This document shows positions 43,404-53,589 of a DNA stretch of 64,000 bases, piece after piece. Each line of letters starts with the position of its first letter. Position 1 is the first letter of the stretch. Both the position numbers and the translations under genes were made by a program. This DNA comes from Cololabis saira (lineage: Eukaryota > Chordata > Actinopteri > Beloniformes > Belonidae), in contig NC_084591.1 of assembly GCF_033807715.1 (NCBI RefSeq), positions 44,902,368 to 44,966,367 of the forward strand, given 5' to 3'. The notes below the pieces were generated by a model, which made no database searches, was not told the origin of the DNA, and was given only the letters and a program-made list of their open reading frames with translations.

Positions 43404-44870
43404 TCATTCATACATACCTTCAGACTTTGGTTGGTAACCAGTTGACATGAGTCTTAATTCTAAGTGTAGTGTGTTTGTTTTTGGGTACAGTAGATGGCAG
43501 AGTTGTGGTTTTACAGAGTTATGTGTTGTAGACGTGCAGAAATGGATCTGAAAGTCCGTTGCACGGATGTTGAGCTTGACAAGATTGATCAGGTTGTACA
43601 GAGGGGAAGCTTTGTGTAACACCCAGGTCCAAAATGGGACCAAATACAGAAGTGAAAGCACACAAAGAGCAGCAGAGCATTGCAGACGGCAGGTGTGAGG
43701 TGCGGTTATGCCAGTAAAAGAAACAGAGAGCACATTTAAATATCTCATGTGTGTTTACATAAACCATCAGATGGACTTCTTCTCATGACTTTGCCAAAGG
43801 TTTTAGTTACAAGTCCAGTAATTATAGTGTGAAAAGGTAACCAACTGTGAGATCTCCTGATTAACACACCCAGAGGAACACGGTTCGCTGATTCCAGATG
43901 TGGTAGGATGAACAAAGTATCATGAAACATAAGATACAGACTGTTAAACAGCCTGATGAGTTTTATGTATTATTTAAAACTATAAAAAATATTAACAGTT
44001 TCAAAGTCATGTAAGAGATTTTAAAAAAAATGGGAGAATACATGAATTGGTATCTTCACTCAAACATTTATTTAAAAAAGGATAAAAAGCTTTTGGAATT
44101 ACACTGAAAGAGAAATAACATTTGTGATTACTTACATGACTGTATGAAAATATAAGAAAAGTTGAGAAAAAGACAAAAAACATTGTTTTTTAAGTTCTTT
44201 CAGTGCTCTCGTATTTCATTTGATCTGAAATGAGATAAAAAGAAAAAAAGAGACGTATAAATGTTCATGACAAAAATCAAAGTCTGACTATGATATAAAT
44301 ATAATACGTATATCTAAGTATATAAACATACAAAGACAACATGACAGAATAGCAGAACACACACAGCTGGTGATCTTTAAACACAGTCTTCACTTTTATA
44401 CCTCAAATAAACCATTTCATTATATTTCTTCTTAAATTGTTTTATGTTTTCTTTTAACTCCAAATTCGAACCCTTCCACAATTTAATTCCACAAACTGAT
44501 ACACAAAAACTTCTTTTTGTTGTATGCACAAATTTGAAGTTTAGGTTTCCCCTTAAATTATAAGGGGGTTTAATGATGTCTTAGTTTATTGTTTTTTTCT
44601 TATGTCTTATTATGGTCTGTCCAGTGATGAGAAGTATCCTTAACTAACTTCATTAACTCAGGTAATGTAAAATGATCAGATCTATGTCATTAACATATTT
44701 ATTTTGTGCTCTTTTATATTTTTACTCAACTAAATTTCTGATGTAGGTTGTACGTTCACCACATTGTATTTATATACAACAATAACTGATAAGCTTTTGT
44801 AATATAACTAGTTTTAAACTCCTACTTGTAGTATTTTAAGATGATATTCTTTTCAATGCAGTTCAGTTTT
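43404..44870. other. Mu-delta intergenic spacer
   Basis: No gene, octamer or clear repeat seen. AT-rich, with ORFs under 120 codons and no recognisable similarity. Confidence 0.5.
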
Positions 44871-44872
44871 TT

Positions 44873-45219
44873 ACGACGGAGGATTAGGGCCAAACTAAGA
44901 CAAAAAGAAATTGGAAATTACGAGAATAAAGTCATAATGTTGCGAGAATAAAGTCTTTATTCTCATACATTATGACTTTAATCTCTTAATATTACGACTT
45001 TATTCTCATAATATTAAGACTTTATTCTCATAATATTAAGACTTTTATTCTCGTAATATTACGACTTTATTCTCCTAATATGACGACTTTATTCTCACAA
45101 CATTATGACTTTATTCTTGTAATTTTACGACTTTATTCTCATATTATTATGAATTTATTCTTGTAATTTCCAATTTTCTTTTTGTCTTAGTTTGGCCCTA
45201 ATACTCAGTCGTAGTTTTT
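44873..45219. mobile_element. Palindromic MITE of the GAGTATTAGGGCC family with (acgagaataaagtc)n interior
   Basis: Inverted ends tacgacggaggattagggcc (44873) and the inverse of tacgactgagtattagggcc (to 45215); both continue aaactaagacaaaaag. The interior alternates ttctcgtaatattacgac units. No coding capacity. It lies about 50 bp outside the hAT-like element. Confidence 0.8.
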
Positions 45220-45699
45220 AACATCTAACAAGAAACTATTTCTACGCTGCTGTCTCACAAATGAAGTGAAAGATTCAACCTGATCTCACAAAAATCCGTG
45301 AAATGCCCACGACCTCTCACCACTATTTTCCGTGGTACCAACACGGAAAATGGTATAATTCCATGTGAGCACCACGGATATTGTACCATGCAAAGTCAAT
45401 GAGATCCGTTGTCGTGATATATACACGGATTATGACATTATTATTATTATTTATATATTATTCTTTGTTATAGTGGCTAAATTACGAGTTTTTGTCACGC
45501 AAGGTACTGTTTGTTACTGTCAGTTTGTAAAAGCATTTTTTTTAACGCTGTTTTAGCAGTGTTTTATTGAGGTTTTAATGGGAGCACCACATATATAGTA
45601 CTATGCAAGTCCAGACCACAGTCAACTGCACTAACCAGTTGGCCAAATGCTGATGTGTTGCCCAGGCGGGCAAGGCCTTATCTTATCTGTGGTCGTTAC

Positions 45700-45898
45700 T
45701 GTTATATTGCAAAAGATAACGTGACACGTAACTCAAGTCGGAGTTGACGTGACTCCATTTATTTCAAACCCAATAACATGAATGAATGAAAAACCCACTG
45801 CCTGCCTTAAACCGGAACGGGCAGTGTCGTAAAACCGAAACAGTTCTTAAAGTGACAGAACCTGTTTAGTGTGTGTCTGTGAACCACCAGACATAACA
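45700..45898 (-). repeat. Gypsy 3' LTR
   Basis: 199 bp, identical to the 5' LTR at 49932-50130. On the minus strand it follows the polypurine tract. Confidence 0.95.
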
Positions 45899-45919
45899 TT
45901 TCCCCCCCCTTCACACAAC

Positions 45920-48900
45920 CTAGGTGTGATACTCAGTCTCAAAGTCCCCCAGGTGTCTAGGCCTGGTGCGAGCCCGAGCTGGGCGCCCCTCGGGTGCAGC
46001 AGCAATGTCCGGTGGCCGCTCTTCGACTGCGGCCTGTGCTTGGACAGCTGGGGCGGCTGCCACATCAAGCCGTGTAGCCGGTGGGGCTGTAACGGCCGGT
46101 ACACCCAGTCCGGACCCAAGTGGGACCTGCACCTTACGCAGGCGGTTAGCATGCCAGCGAGTGCCATCGGCTAACCTGAATGAAGCTGGGCCAAGCCGTT
46201 TGGTAACTTGGACGGGGTCTGACCAGAACGACTGGAGCTTGTCGCCACGATGAGGTCGTCGGATCCTGACCCAATCCGAGACAGCGATGGCAGGTGGTCT
46301 AACCCGTCGGGTCCTGTCGAAGCGGTCCTTCATCTGGCGTTGACGGGTAGTGACTGCGGCTTGAACCGGGTGAACTGGAACCTCAGCCAGTGTGGGGCGG
46401 AGCCTATCCAGTGGCAGCTGGAGCTCCCGTCCCAGCATGAGGGAGGCTGGGGAAACTCCTGTGGTGGCGTGTCGGGTGGCCCGATAGTGCAGCAGCGTCT
46501 GTAGGAGACTGGTGGTGAGTGTGCACCCTTGTGCCAAATGAGCCCTGATCCCGTTTTTCAACGTTTGATTTAAACGTTCCACCCCCCCGTTCGCCGCCGG
46601 GTTGTAGAACGCCGTGCGGATGTGGCGAATCCCTTTCCCCGCCAGGTATGAGGACAGTTCATGGGAGACCATTTGAGGTCCATTGTCAGTCGTGATCCTC
46701 CTGGGCAAACCCCAACGCGCGAACAGAGACTCCAGAATGTCGATGAGCACCTTGGCCGTGACGGAGCCCGCGGGTGCCACCTCCGGCCACTTGGAGTGGA
46801 GGTCGTAAACCACGACGAGGAACCTCTGGTGATGTGGCACCCCATGCAGCTCACCACAGATGTCAAGCTGCAGGTGCTCCCAGGGCTGTGATGGCCAGTC
46901 CAACGGCTGCATGGGCGGGGGCGGGGCCGGGGCCCTGGTCTTGCCGCTAAGAAGGCAAGCAGTGCAGTCCCTGACCAGGGCCTCTATTTCCCTGTCGATG
47001 CCTGGCCACCACACGACATCACGGCACCTCTGTTTAAGCCTAACTATGCCCAGGTGACCCTCGTGCGCCATTGCAAGGACACGCGCCCGGAGGTCACCAG
47101 GGACCACAGTGCAGAGCCCACGGGCGACACAGGTGTCGTTCCAGCATGACAACTCCTCCCTGACCCTGTGATAGGGAAGCAGCTCGTCGGGTACCCTCCC
47201 AGGCCAGCCTTCCCTGACGTAGGTCGAGAGTGTGGACAGGATGGGGTCGTCCGCGGAGGCTTCCCGAAGCTCCTGCAGCGACACTCGTGTCTCGTGGAGG
47301 GGTGAGTGGAGGAGCTGGATGAGGTCCTGTTCGGCCTGGTCCCGTTCGGGGGCCAAAGGTTGGGCTGTGGGCGGGCTAGGGATTGCACGTGACAGCAGGT
47401 CAGCCACCACGTTGTCGCGGCCTGGTGTGAACTGCAGGCGAAAGTTGTACTGCTGCAGTCGGTCAGCCCAACGATGGAGGCGGAGCGGTTTGTGGCCAGT
47501 GCCTGACGTTGCCAGGAGGGTAGTGAGGGCCTGGTGGTCAGTCCTCAGCGTGAATGTACGCCCGTAAAGGTACATATGCCAGCGCTCACAAGCCCAGAGG
47601 CACGCTAAGGCCTCCCGCTCCCCCACCGAGTACCTCTGTTCTGTGGGACTGAGAGCCCGCGAGGCGAAGGCAATCGGTCTCTCGACGCCCCCCTGCAGCT
47701 GGGACATCACAGCGCCGATGGCGAGGGCGGAGGCGTCGCACGTGACGAGGGTGGGGCTGACCAGGTCGAAGTGGGCCAGGACCGGTGCAGAGGTGAGCTG
47801 GGACTTCAGTAGGCGCACGGCGTCGGAACATGCCGGTGTCCAGACCCAGGGCTCGTCCTGCTTCAGCAGTTTACGCAGTGGCGCAGTCGTGGCAGAGTAC
47901 TGTGGCAGGAAACGGAGGTAATACGCCGTCATGCCCAGGAAAGAGGCTACCTGAGCGGCTGAGGTCGGCTCCGGGACACGGTGGATGGCCTCTGTGTTGG
48001 AGTGGAGCGGGTACGTGCCACCCGCTGAGAGGCGGAACCCGACAAAGTCAATGGCTGGGGCAGTGAAGACACACTTCTCGCCATTGAGTGTGAGGTGATG
48101 TTTGGCCATTGCACTGAACACCCTGTGCAGGCGCTCATCGTGTTCCTCGACCGTGGCCCCATGAACCACAATGTCATCCAGGTAGACGGCCACCCCCGGT
48201 ATACCTGCGAAAACGGAGGCCATAATCTTCTGGAAGCAGCTGGGGGCGGAGCTTAGCCCAAACGCCATGCGTTTGTAGCGGAACACCCCTCTGTGGGTGA
48301 TGAAAGCGGTGAGGTTGCGGCTCTCAGGGTGTAATGGCACCTGGAGGTAACCCTGGCGGAGGTCCAGTTTAGAGAAAACGATGGACCCGTGGAACTGGGC
48401 GGTGAGCTCCTCTGTGGTTGGCAGGGGGTATTTGTCGGGGATGATGGCCTTGTTCACCGCTCGAAGGTCCACGCAGAGTCGCAGCCCCCCAGACTTCTTC
48501 CTGGCCACCACCAAGTTGGAGATCCAGGGTGACGCGTTCACCTGCTCGATGATGTCGTCATCCAGCATACCTTGAAGCTGAGCAGAGATGTCATCACGGA
48601 GGGCCAGGGGAGAACGACGGAGGGGCTGTATGACAGGCGTCACAGTCGGGTCCAACAGGGGCTGGTGGGCGAAACCCACGAGGCAACCCACCCCGCTGAA
48701 CAGCGCAGGCCACTGTTGCTGCCAGGGGATGACAACGGCGTTAATCTCCGAGCCGGTGGTGTCCAGCAGGGTGAAACCGAGGCTGGTGAAGAGGTCGAGG
48801 CCCAGGAGGTTGGCCCCGTGGCGTGCAACATTAAACCTAAAGACTGGCAGTGTCTTATCCCCGTATTTTACGGGCAGCTGGAGGGAACCCACGATGTCAA

Positions 48901-49918
48901 TTTGGGAGTTGGCGTAACCACGCAGGGTGGTGGTGGCCGGTCCAAGTGGCTCGCAGGGGAAAAACTGTGTGACAGTCGCCAGGTTCAGGAGAGACACTGT
49001 GGCCCCTGTGTCCAGGAGGAGGGGCAGAGTGACATCTCCAACCATTAACGAGCACGTTTTGAACGGTGCTCGTGCTGAGCTCACGTTGTGGATGAATGTG
49101 GTGTTAGTGGGTGGCTGAGAGGCTCGAGCTGGGGCAGACCTGCAGACTTTGTGGAAGTGGTTTAATTTCCCGCAGTTGGAGCAGGTTTTACCACGGGCAG
49201 GGCAGTTCTGGGCTCTTGAGTTGTGTGCAGAAGAGCCACAGTTACCACACTGCTGATGGTACTGATCGCGGGGCCGAGCGGGCAGCAGGATGTTCTCCTC
49301 CCCGCTGTCAGTGCTCACATGAAGGAGGGGCGTGTGTGAGGTGAGCGCGCCCGCTGCCTGTGTCTGTGAGGGCGGGGGAGTAGAGAAACTGGCCGCGCAC
49401 TCCAGCGCAGATTCAACCTGAACCGCGAGGTTTATTGCTGCTGATAAAGTCAGATCATCATTTTCCAGCAGCAGTCTTTCTCTGATTTTGTTGCAGCTTG
49501 TGTGCAAAATCAGTTGGTCTCTGACCATTTCGTCCCGCAGTCTTCCAAACTTGCAGGAATCAGCCAAACCCCGCAAGTCCGCCACGTACTGAGCCACTGT
49601 TTCTCCCGGCCTTTGATGTCGCCGCCGGAACAGGACCCGGCGCAGCAGAGCGCTCTGTGGAGCCGCGAAATGTCCTTTCAGTAACTCCACGGCCAGGGAG
49701 TATGACGGTGCGTCGCCGAGTGTTCCGAACACCCGCTGTCCCTCAGTTCCCAAACAGTGCAGCAGCAGTGCACGTTTCCTCCCGACGGACACGTCCGTCA
49801 AGCCGGCAGCCAGGATGTACGTCTCGAACGCGGAGATCCAGCGGTGCCACGGGACCGGTGGTTCGCCCGGGAGGGCCAGGAACGGAGCGGGTGGTGGTAG
49901 GGAACAAGCTTCAGCCAT
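45920..49918 (-). CDS. Ty3/Gypsy Gag-Pol polyprotein, intact 1332-codon frame
   Basis: A single uninterrupted frame carries all steps of LTR retrotransposition. Gag-like region about 1-220 (WHRWISAFETYI near the start). Two zinc knuckles about 223-259 (CGNCG..., then CSNCGKLNHFHKVC). Aspartic protease DTGATVSLLN about 300-312. Reverse transcriptase about 410-600 with LRLCVDLRAVNKAI, FGLSSAPSCFQ and catalytic YLDDIVVH near 577-585. RNase H (DASALAIGAV about 730, TDHQALTTLL about 795). Integrase zinc domain (HEGHLGIVRLKQ ... CTAC) about 950-985. Integrase core: Asp in LQLDICGEL about 1016, TTDNGPQM about 1075, Glu in NGGVERLNQ about 1108. A C-terminal basic region with DWVRIRRP and no chromodomain. 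Gag and Pol are fused without a frameshift signal. All catalytic residues looked for are present. ATG at 49918 lies 13 bp below the LTR. Confidence 0.95.
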   Translation of the reverse strand: MAEACSLPPPAPFLALPGEPPVPWHRWISAFETYILAAGLTDVSVGRKRALLLHCLGTEGQRVFGTLGDAPSYSLAVELLKGHFAAPQSALLRRVLFRRRHQRPGETVAQYVADLRGLADSCKFGRLRDEMVRDQLILHTSCNKIRERLLLENDDLTLSAAINLAVQVESALECAASFSTPPPSQTQAAGALTSHTPLLHVSTDSGEENILLPARPRDQYHQQCGNCGSSAHNSRAQNCPARGKTCSNCGKLNHFHKVCRSAPARASQPPTNTTFIHNVSSARAPFKTCSLMVGDVTLPLLLDTGATVSLLNLATVTQFFPCEPLGPATTTLRGYANSQIDIVGSLQLPVKYGDKTLPVFRFNVARHGANLLGLDLFTSLGFTLLDTTGSEINAVVIPWQQQWPALFSGVGCLVGFAHQPLLDPTVTPVIQPLRRSPLALRDDISAQLQGMLDDDIIEQVNASPWISNLVVARKKSGGLRLCVDLRAVNKAIIPDKYPLPTTEELTAQFHGSIVFSKLDLRQGYLQVPLHPESRNLTAFITHRGVFRYKRMAFGLSSAPSCFQKIMASVFAGIPGVAVYLDDIVVHGATVEEHDERLHRVFSAMAKHHLTLNGEKCVFTAPAIDFVGFRLSAGGTYPLHSNTEAIHRVPEPTSAAQVASFLGMTAYYLRFLPQYSATTAPLRKLLKQDEPWVWTPACSDAVRLLKSQLTSAPVLAHFDLVSPTLVTCDASALAIGAVMSQLQGGVERPIAFASRALSPTEQRYSVGEREALACLWACERWHMYLYGRTFTLRTDHQALTTLLATSGTGHKPLRLHRWADRLQQYNFRLQFTPGRDNVVADLLSRAIPSPPTAQPLAPERDQAEQDLIQLLHSPLHETRVSLQELREASADDPILSTLSTYVREGWPGRVPDELLPYHRVREELSCWNDTCVARGLCTVVPGDLRARVLAMAHEGHLGIVRLKQRCRDVVWWPGIDREIEALVRDCTACLLSGKTRAPAPPPPMQPLDWPSQPWEHLQLDICGELHGVPHHQRFLVVVYDLHSKWPEVAPAGSVTAKVLIDILESLFARWGLPRRITTDNGPQMVSHELSSYLAGKGIRHIRTAFYNPAANGGVERLNQTLKNGIRAHLAQGCTLTTSLLQTLLHYRATRHATTGVSPASLMLGRELQLPLDRLRPTLAEVPVHPVQAAVTTRQRQMKDRFDRTRRVRPPAIAVSDWVRIRRPHRGDKLQSFWSDPVQVTKRLGPASFRLADGTRWHANRLRKVQVPLGSGLGVPAVTAPPATRLDVAAAPAVQAQAAVEERPPDIAAAPEGRPARARTRPRHLGDFETEYHT

Positions 49919-49931
49919 CTCTCGTCGCCAA

Positions 49932-50130
49932 TGTTATATTGCAAAAGATAACGTGACACGTAACTCAAGTCGGAGTTGACGTGACTCCATTTATTTCAAA
50001 CCCAATAACATGAATGAATGAAAAACCCACTGCCTGCCTTAAACCGGAACGGGCAGTGTCGTAAAACCGAAACAGTTCTTAAAGTGACAGAACCTGTTTA
50101 GTGTGTGTCTGTGAACCACCAGACATAACA
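49932..50130 (-). repeat. Gypsy 5' LTR
   Basis: 199 bp, starts TGTTAT and ends ATAACA. It should hold the promoter of the element, transcribing in the same direction as the IGH locus. Confidence 0.95.
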
Positions 50131-50878
50131 GTTACACTATGTTCCAAAAAGTATTGTTTATAATGGACAAGATCCGGCATTTTACGTTGAATTCTATTGT
50201 TCAGGTTTTAAAATTCTAGCTAAATACATAAAAAAGGGAGGTGAGGTGTGAGCTTCATAACAAAACTTCTGTGCCTACTAAGCATTAATAACATGGGGTT
50301 AGCCATAGAAAGGGGCAATAACAGCCTCCTGCGCCTACTAGGTAGAGTAGGGCCCTACTGACCCATATCTATGGGATGATTGTTATCGTTTTGTCCTTCA
50401 TTCAATGGTATGACAGCAGTCAAATCGGGTGACGGATCCCATTGACTTCGTCCTATATATACTATATCCGTGGTGCTCCCATTAAAACCTCAATAAAACA
50501 CTGCTAAAACAGCGTTAAAAACATGCTTTTACAAACTGACAGCAACAAACAGTACTTTGCGCGACAAAAACTCATAATTTAGCCACTATAACAAAGAATA
50601 ATATATACATAATAATAATGTCATATTCCGTGTATATATCACGACAACGGATCCCATTGACTTTGCATGGTACAATATCCGTGGTGCTCACACGGAATTA
50701 TACCACTTTCCGTGTTGGTACCACGGAAAATAGTGGTGAGAGGTCGTGGGCATTTCACAGATTTTTGTGAGATCAGGTTGGAAAGATTTCCTTTGTGACA
50801 CTTTTTAGTTACTTTTTCATTTTTTTCTTGTTTAAATCAGTCCCAAATCTGTCCCTGCATTCAAATCTAGATGATTAC

Positions 50879-51018
50879 CTTGAGAGCAGTGGTTCCAACA
50901 GTGAACACCAAAGTGATGAGGAAGAGGAGGATGAAGGTGATGGCGGTCTTTGCCATGTTATCTTGCTCGGCCTCCATGGCCTCGTTCCAGTGGCAGCTGC
51001 TTTCAGTCAGGAGCTCTG
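50879..51018 (-). CDS. ighm: IGHM membrane exon TM1
   Basis: 140-bp exon with acceptor GTCACAG and a GTAATC donor at 50878. Encodes an acidic linker ELLTESSCHWNEAMEAEQDN, then a membrane helix (TAITFILLFLITLVFTVGTT) and ALK. Entry phase 1 fits the end of C-mu3: in teleosts membrane mu skips C-mu4. Exit phase 0. Reading through the donor gives Val-Ile-Ile-stop. I could not find a separate TM2 exon; the hAT-like element begins 98 bp further on. Anchors IgM as the B-cell receptor. Confidence 0.9.
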
Positions 51019-51730
51019 CTGTGACTGCACAGTAACCAATAATAATGAGGATTAGAACTATCTATTAAAACCCACATTTGTAGACACAGTGGTCAACATT
51101 TCTGTGAGGTTCCTACAGTAGGTCATTGTGTTCTTGGACCTCACAGGTGAATATCTGTAATTTAATCAGTCAGTCTGTCGTCTGCACGTGTCCCATGAAC
51201 GCTAACAGTTTGGACTGTCTTTCTTTGATGACTCTTATATTCTTTATAGTCATTAACTTGGTCCTGTAATGATCCTGACTTGCTCTGAGAGAATCCATCG
51301 TTAGTCTGGTTGCTACGACTTGGTTTGTGAGCGACTGAGAAACACAGAACCCAAGATAAAATAATGATGATAATAATCACTTATCTTGTTTGGAGTGCAA
51401 GAGCGAGTAGAGGAAACACAGGCACACAAAGACAAGTCACACAAGCTGTGTTAGGTATCTTTCTGCAAATAATGAGAAAACTAGATTTATTTAATTATAT
51501 TGCTGCCTTAAGTTAGTGCGGAGGTGGTATTTCTTGTGAGTAAAACGTTAAATAAAAACTCTTATATCAGAACTTTACAGTTGTGTAAAACTTATATTTA
51601 CACCAAATGTATGTTTGACTTGGACTGGACTGTGACTGCACACTTCAAATCAACATTTAGCTCCAAATATTAGTTCAGTTAAGTAAAGACATGAAGGGCA
51701 AGCAACAAACATGAAGTTAACTTTTTTTTA

Positions 51731-51736
51731 TTTATT
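51731..51736 (-). terminator. Putative secreted-mu polyadenylation signal AATAAA
   Basis: Minus-strand AATAAA 110 bp downstream of the C-mu4 stop, with an overlapping second copy. Suits the secreted IgM transcript. Confidence 0.6.
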
Positions 51737-51846
51737 TTCAATATGCATCAAAACACACAAACACAATGTCAATAAACACAATATCACAAGCAACAGACAC
51801 TGAACAAAAAAAGAAAAGAGGACACAGCGACACACAGCGACATCTA

Positions 51847-52235
51847 CTACGCCCTGCACTTGTCAGGGAGGCTGATGTCCAGGTTGACCAGGTTGGTTTT
51901 ATCAGATGTTCTGTATCCAATGGATCTGACGATGGATTTAGTTGAGTTAGCGATGGATTCGTGGTAAACCACACAGCTGTACACCACATCAGTCTGTTGC
52001 CACTGATCCAGGCTGAGGGCTAGCTGGCTGTACGCGGAGTAAGATCCGTTGTTTTCTACAGCGTTTGTGGTACTGAACTTGTATTTGGAGTCTGCTTCCT
52101 CGTCATCAACAAACCAAGACACGAAAATGTTCTGAGGGAAGAAGTCTTTCACGTAGCAAGTCAGGGTCACCACGTCTTTTCTAGTGTGTTCTACTGGAGG
52201 CAACATAAACACTGAAGGACGCTGAGCAGCTCCTC
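51847..52235 (-). CDS. ighm: IGHM constant exon C-mu4 with secreted tail
   Basis: 389-bp exon. Starts GGAAQRPSVFMLPPVEHTRK after a GTTTCAG acceptor; cysteines in VVTLTCYVKDFFPQNIFVSW and VVYSCVVYHESI; core Trp in VSWFVDDEE. Ends with a tailpiece (LVNLDISLPDKCRA) whose penultimate-region cysteine links IgM subunits. Stop at 51847-51849. No separate membrane donor is used here in teleosts. Sequons NNGS and NSTK are present. Confidence 0.95.
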
Positions 52236-52310
52236 CTGAAACCACAAGACAACATTTAGACTCTGTGTGACGGATACAAATACCAGGAAACCCAGAACAC
52301 ACTGGTGCTT

Positions 52311-52675
52311 ACGGAGTATTATGGCCAGGCAGGAGAAAAATAAGAATCATATTTTGGAGGAGGAAGATTCTTTTTTCATTATGCACTTGGAGAAAAAAGT
52401 CGAAATGTCGAGGAAAAGGTTGAAATGTCGAGATTAATGTTGAAGTCCCATTTCGAGAAAAAAGTCGAAATGTTGAGAAAAAAGGGGAAATTTTGACTTT
52501 ATTCTTGAAATTGTATCTCAACATTTTTCTCGACGTTTCGACTTTTTTCTCAAAATTGTATTTCAACATCAATCTCGACATTTCAACTTTTTTCTCGAAG
52601 TGCACAATAAAAAAAAAATCTTCCCCTCTCAAATATTTTTTCTCCTGCATGGCCCTAATACTCTTCCATAGGTGC
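52311..52675. mobile_element. GGAGTATTAGGGCC-type MITE in the C-mu3/4 intron
   Basis: Ends acggagtattatggccaggc (52313) and tgcatggccctaatactctt (to about 52672); interior of aaaaaagtcgaaatg and its inverse. Same family as 38777-39110. Lies close to the C-mu4 acceptor (76 bp from the exon). Confidence 0.78.
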
Positions 52676-52826
52676 TACAGGAAAAAAAGCAAATTAGAAA
52701 AAGTAGAAGTATTTAAAATAACACCCATCATCATGAAATCATTAAAATCATTAAAATCATAAATGACTATTAGTTTTTTGTTGCTGTTGTTATTGTTTTG
52801 TTGAAAGTGGATCCAAATGTTCTTAC

Positions 52827-53138
52827 CGTTACTTCTGTGATAGCGGGTCTTCAGCGGGTCAACCCAGTCTCTGTGTTGAACAACGCAGTAGCGCGTGACT
52901 CCCTGGTGCCATTCATCATATGTGATGTCAAGAACGTGCTCAAAGCTTTTTCTTGTTGTTACAAACTTTGAGGTACCGGCCAGTACATCACGTTCATCCT
53001 CCCACCAGATCTTTTCCACAGTTCCCTTGTTGACCGTGATTTGACATGTAAGCTGTCCCTTTTGTTTTACAAATAAGTCTTCAGCTTTGGGGGCGATGAT
53101 GTTTACATTCACATCTGCTGTAGGACATGCTAAAGAAC
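52827..53138 (-). CDS. ighm: IGHM constant exon C-mu3
   Basis: 312-bp Ig domain exon. Starts GSLACPTADVNVNIIAPKAE after a TTCCTCAG acceptor; cysteines in GQLTCQITVNKGTVEKIWW and TRYCVVQHRDW; Trp in KIWWEDE. Donor GTAAGA after RSNG, phase 1. It splices either to C-mu4 (secreted) or to TM1 at 51018 (membrane); both acceptors are in the right phase. A cysteine near the N-terminus (LACPT) may form the inter-heavy-chain bond. Confidence 0.94.
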
Positions 53139-53238
53139 CTGAGGAAAAATAAATGAAAAGCTGTTGAACCGAAATCTTTGCAAAACCTTTACAATTTATT
53201 CTTGTTTTTATTAATAGAAAAAGTAACTTTGTACTCAC

Positions 53239-53589
53239 CACCGGGACTGCTTGAATCCTTGTAGGTCTCATTTGCTGTCCTTACTGAATTAGTTTTTCCC
53301 CAATTCCCCTCAAACACGCATGAAAATGTCACACCTTCACTCAACTCACTGTGTTTCACTACGAACAAACTTGCTGCACTGTACAGCACCGTTCCGTTTG
53401 TGTCCTTTCTTTGCCCAGACAATGAACTGATCTCGTCTATTTTGCCGGTGACTTCGCTGCCGTCTTTCCTCCAACTGATCTCATATTTTTTGGGTGAAAA
53501 ATCTTTGGCAAAGCAGAAGAAGGAAGCCTCATCTTTGTCATGATCAATGAAGGAACCCGTTGTAAGAGTTGGTAACTCATAAACCACGT
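53239..53589 (-). CDS. ighm: IGHM constant exon C-mu2
   Basis: 351-bp Ig domain exon. Starts (N)VVYELPTLTTGSFIDHDK after a TTTTTCAG acceptor; cysteines in ASFFCFAKDFSPKKYEISW and VTFSCVFEGNW; sequons NGT and NET. The last residues (YKDSSSPGG) form a short Ser/Gly hinge-like linker before donor GTGAGT. Phase 1 both ends. Confidence 0.94.

Larger units (their letters stand above)
45695..50135 (-). mobile_element. Complete Ty3/Gypsy LTR retrotransposon, identical LTRs, 5-bp TSD GTTAC
   Basis: LTRs 45700-45898 and 49932-50130, each 199 bp, TGTTAT...ATAACA ends, with no difference found between them by eye. TSD GTTAC (45695-45699, 50131-50135). On the minus strand the 5' LTR (50130-49932) is followed at once by a TGGCGACGAGAG-type primer-binding site (TGG start, matching a tRNA 3' end pattern). 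The gag-pol start is 13 bp below the LTR. A purine tract AAGGGGGGGAAA directly precedes the 3' LTR. LTR identity and the open frame indicate a very recent insertion. Confidence 0.95.
45268..50788. mobile_element. hAT-like element with long inverted ends and 8-bp TSD GAAAGATT, hosting a Gypsy insertion
   Basis: Element 45276-50780 starts CAACCTGATCTCACAAAAAT and ends with its inverse; both ends continue into the same roughly 330-bp arm (45276-45608 and 50440-50780). Perfect 8-bp TSD GAAAGATT (45268-45275, 50781-50788). Without the nested Gypsy it is about 1.07 kb and has no ORF. It lies 90 bp downstream of the mu membrane exon, between C-mu and C-delta. Confidence 0.87.

Noticed and set aside
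45966..49956. Many plus-strand and shifted ORFs inside the Gypsy element
   Set aside because: Shadows of the 1332-codon gag-pol in GC-rich DNA.
50795..51055. Plus-strand acidic ORF (EEEEDEGDGG)
   Set aside because: Antisense of the mu membrane exon.
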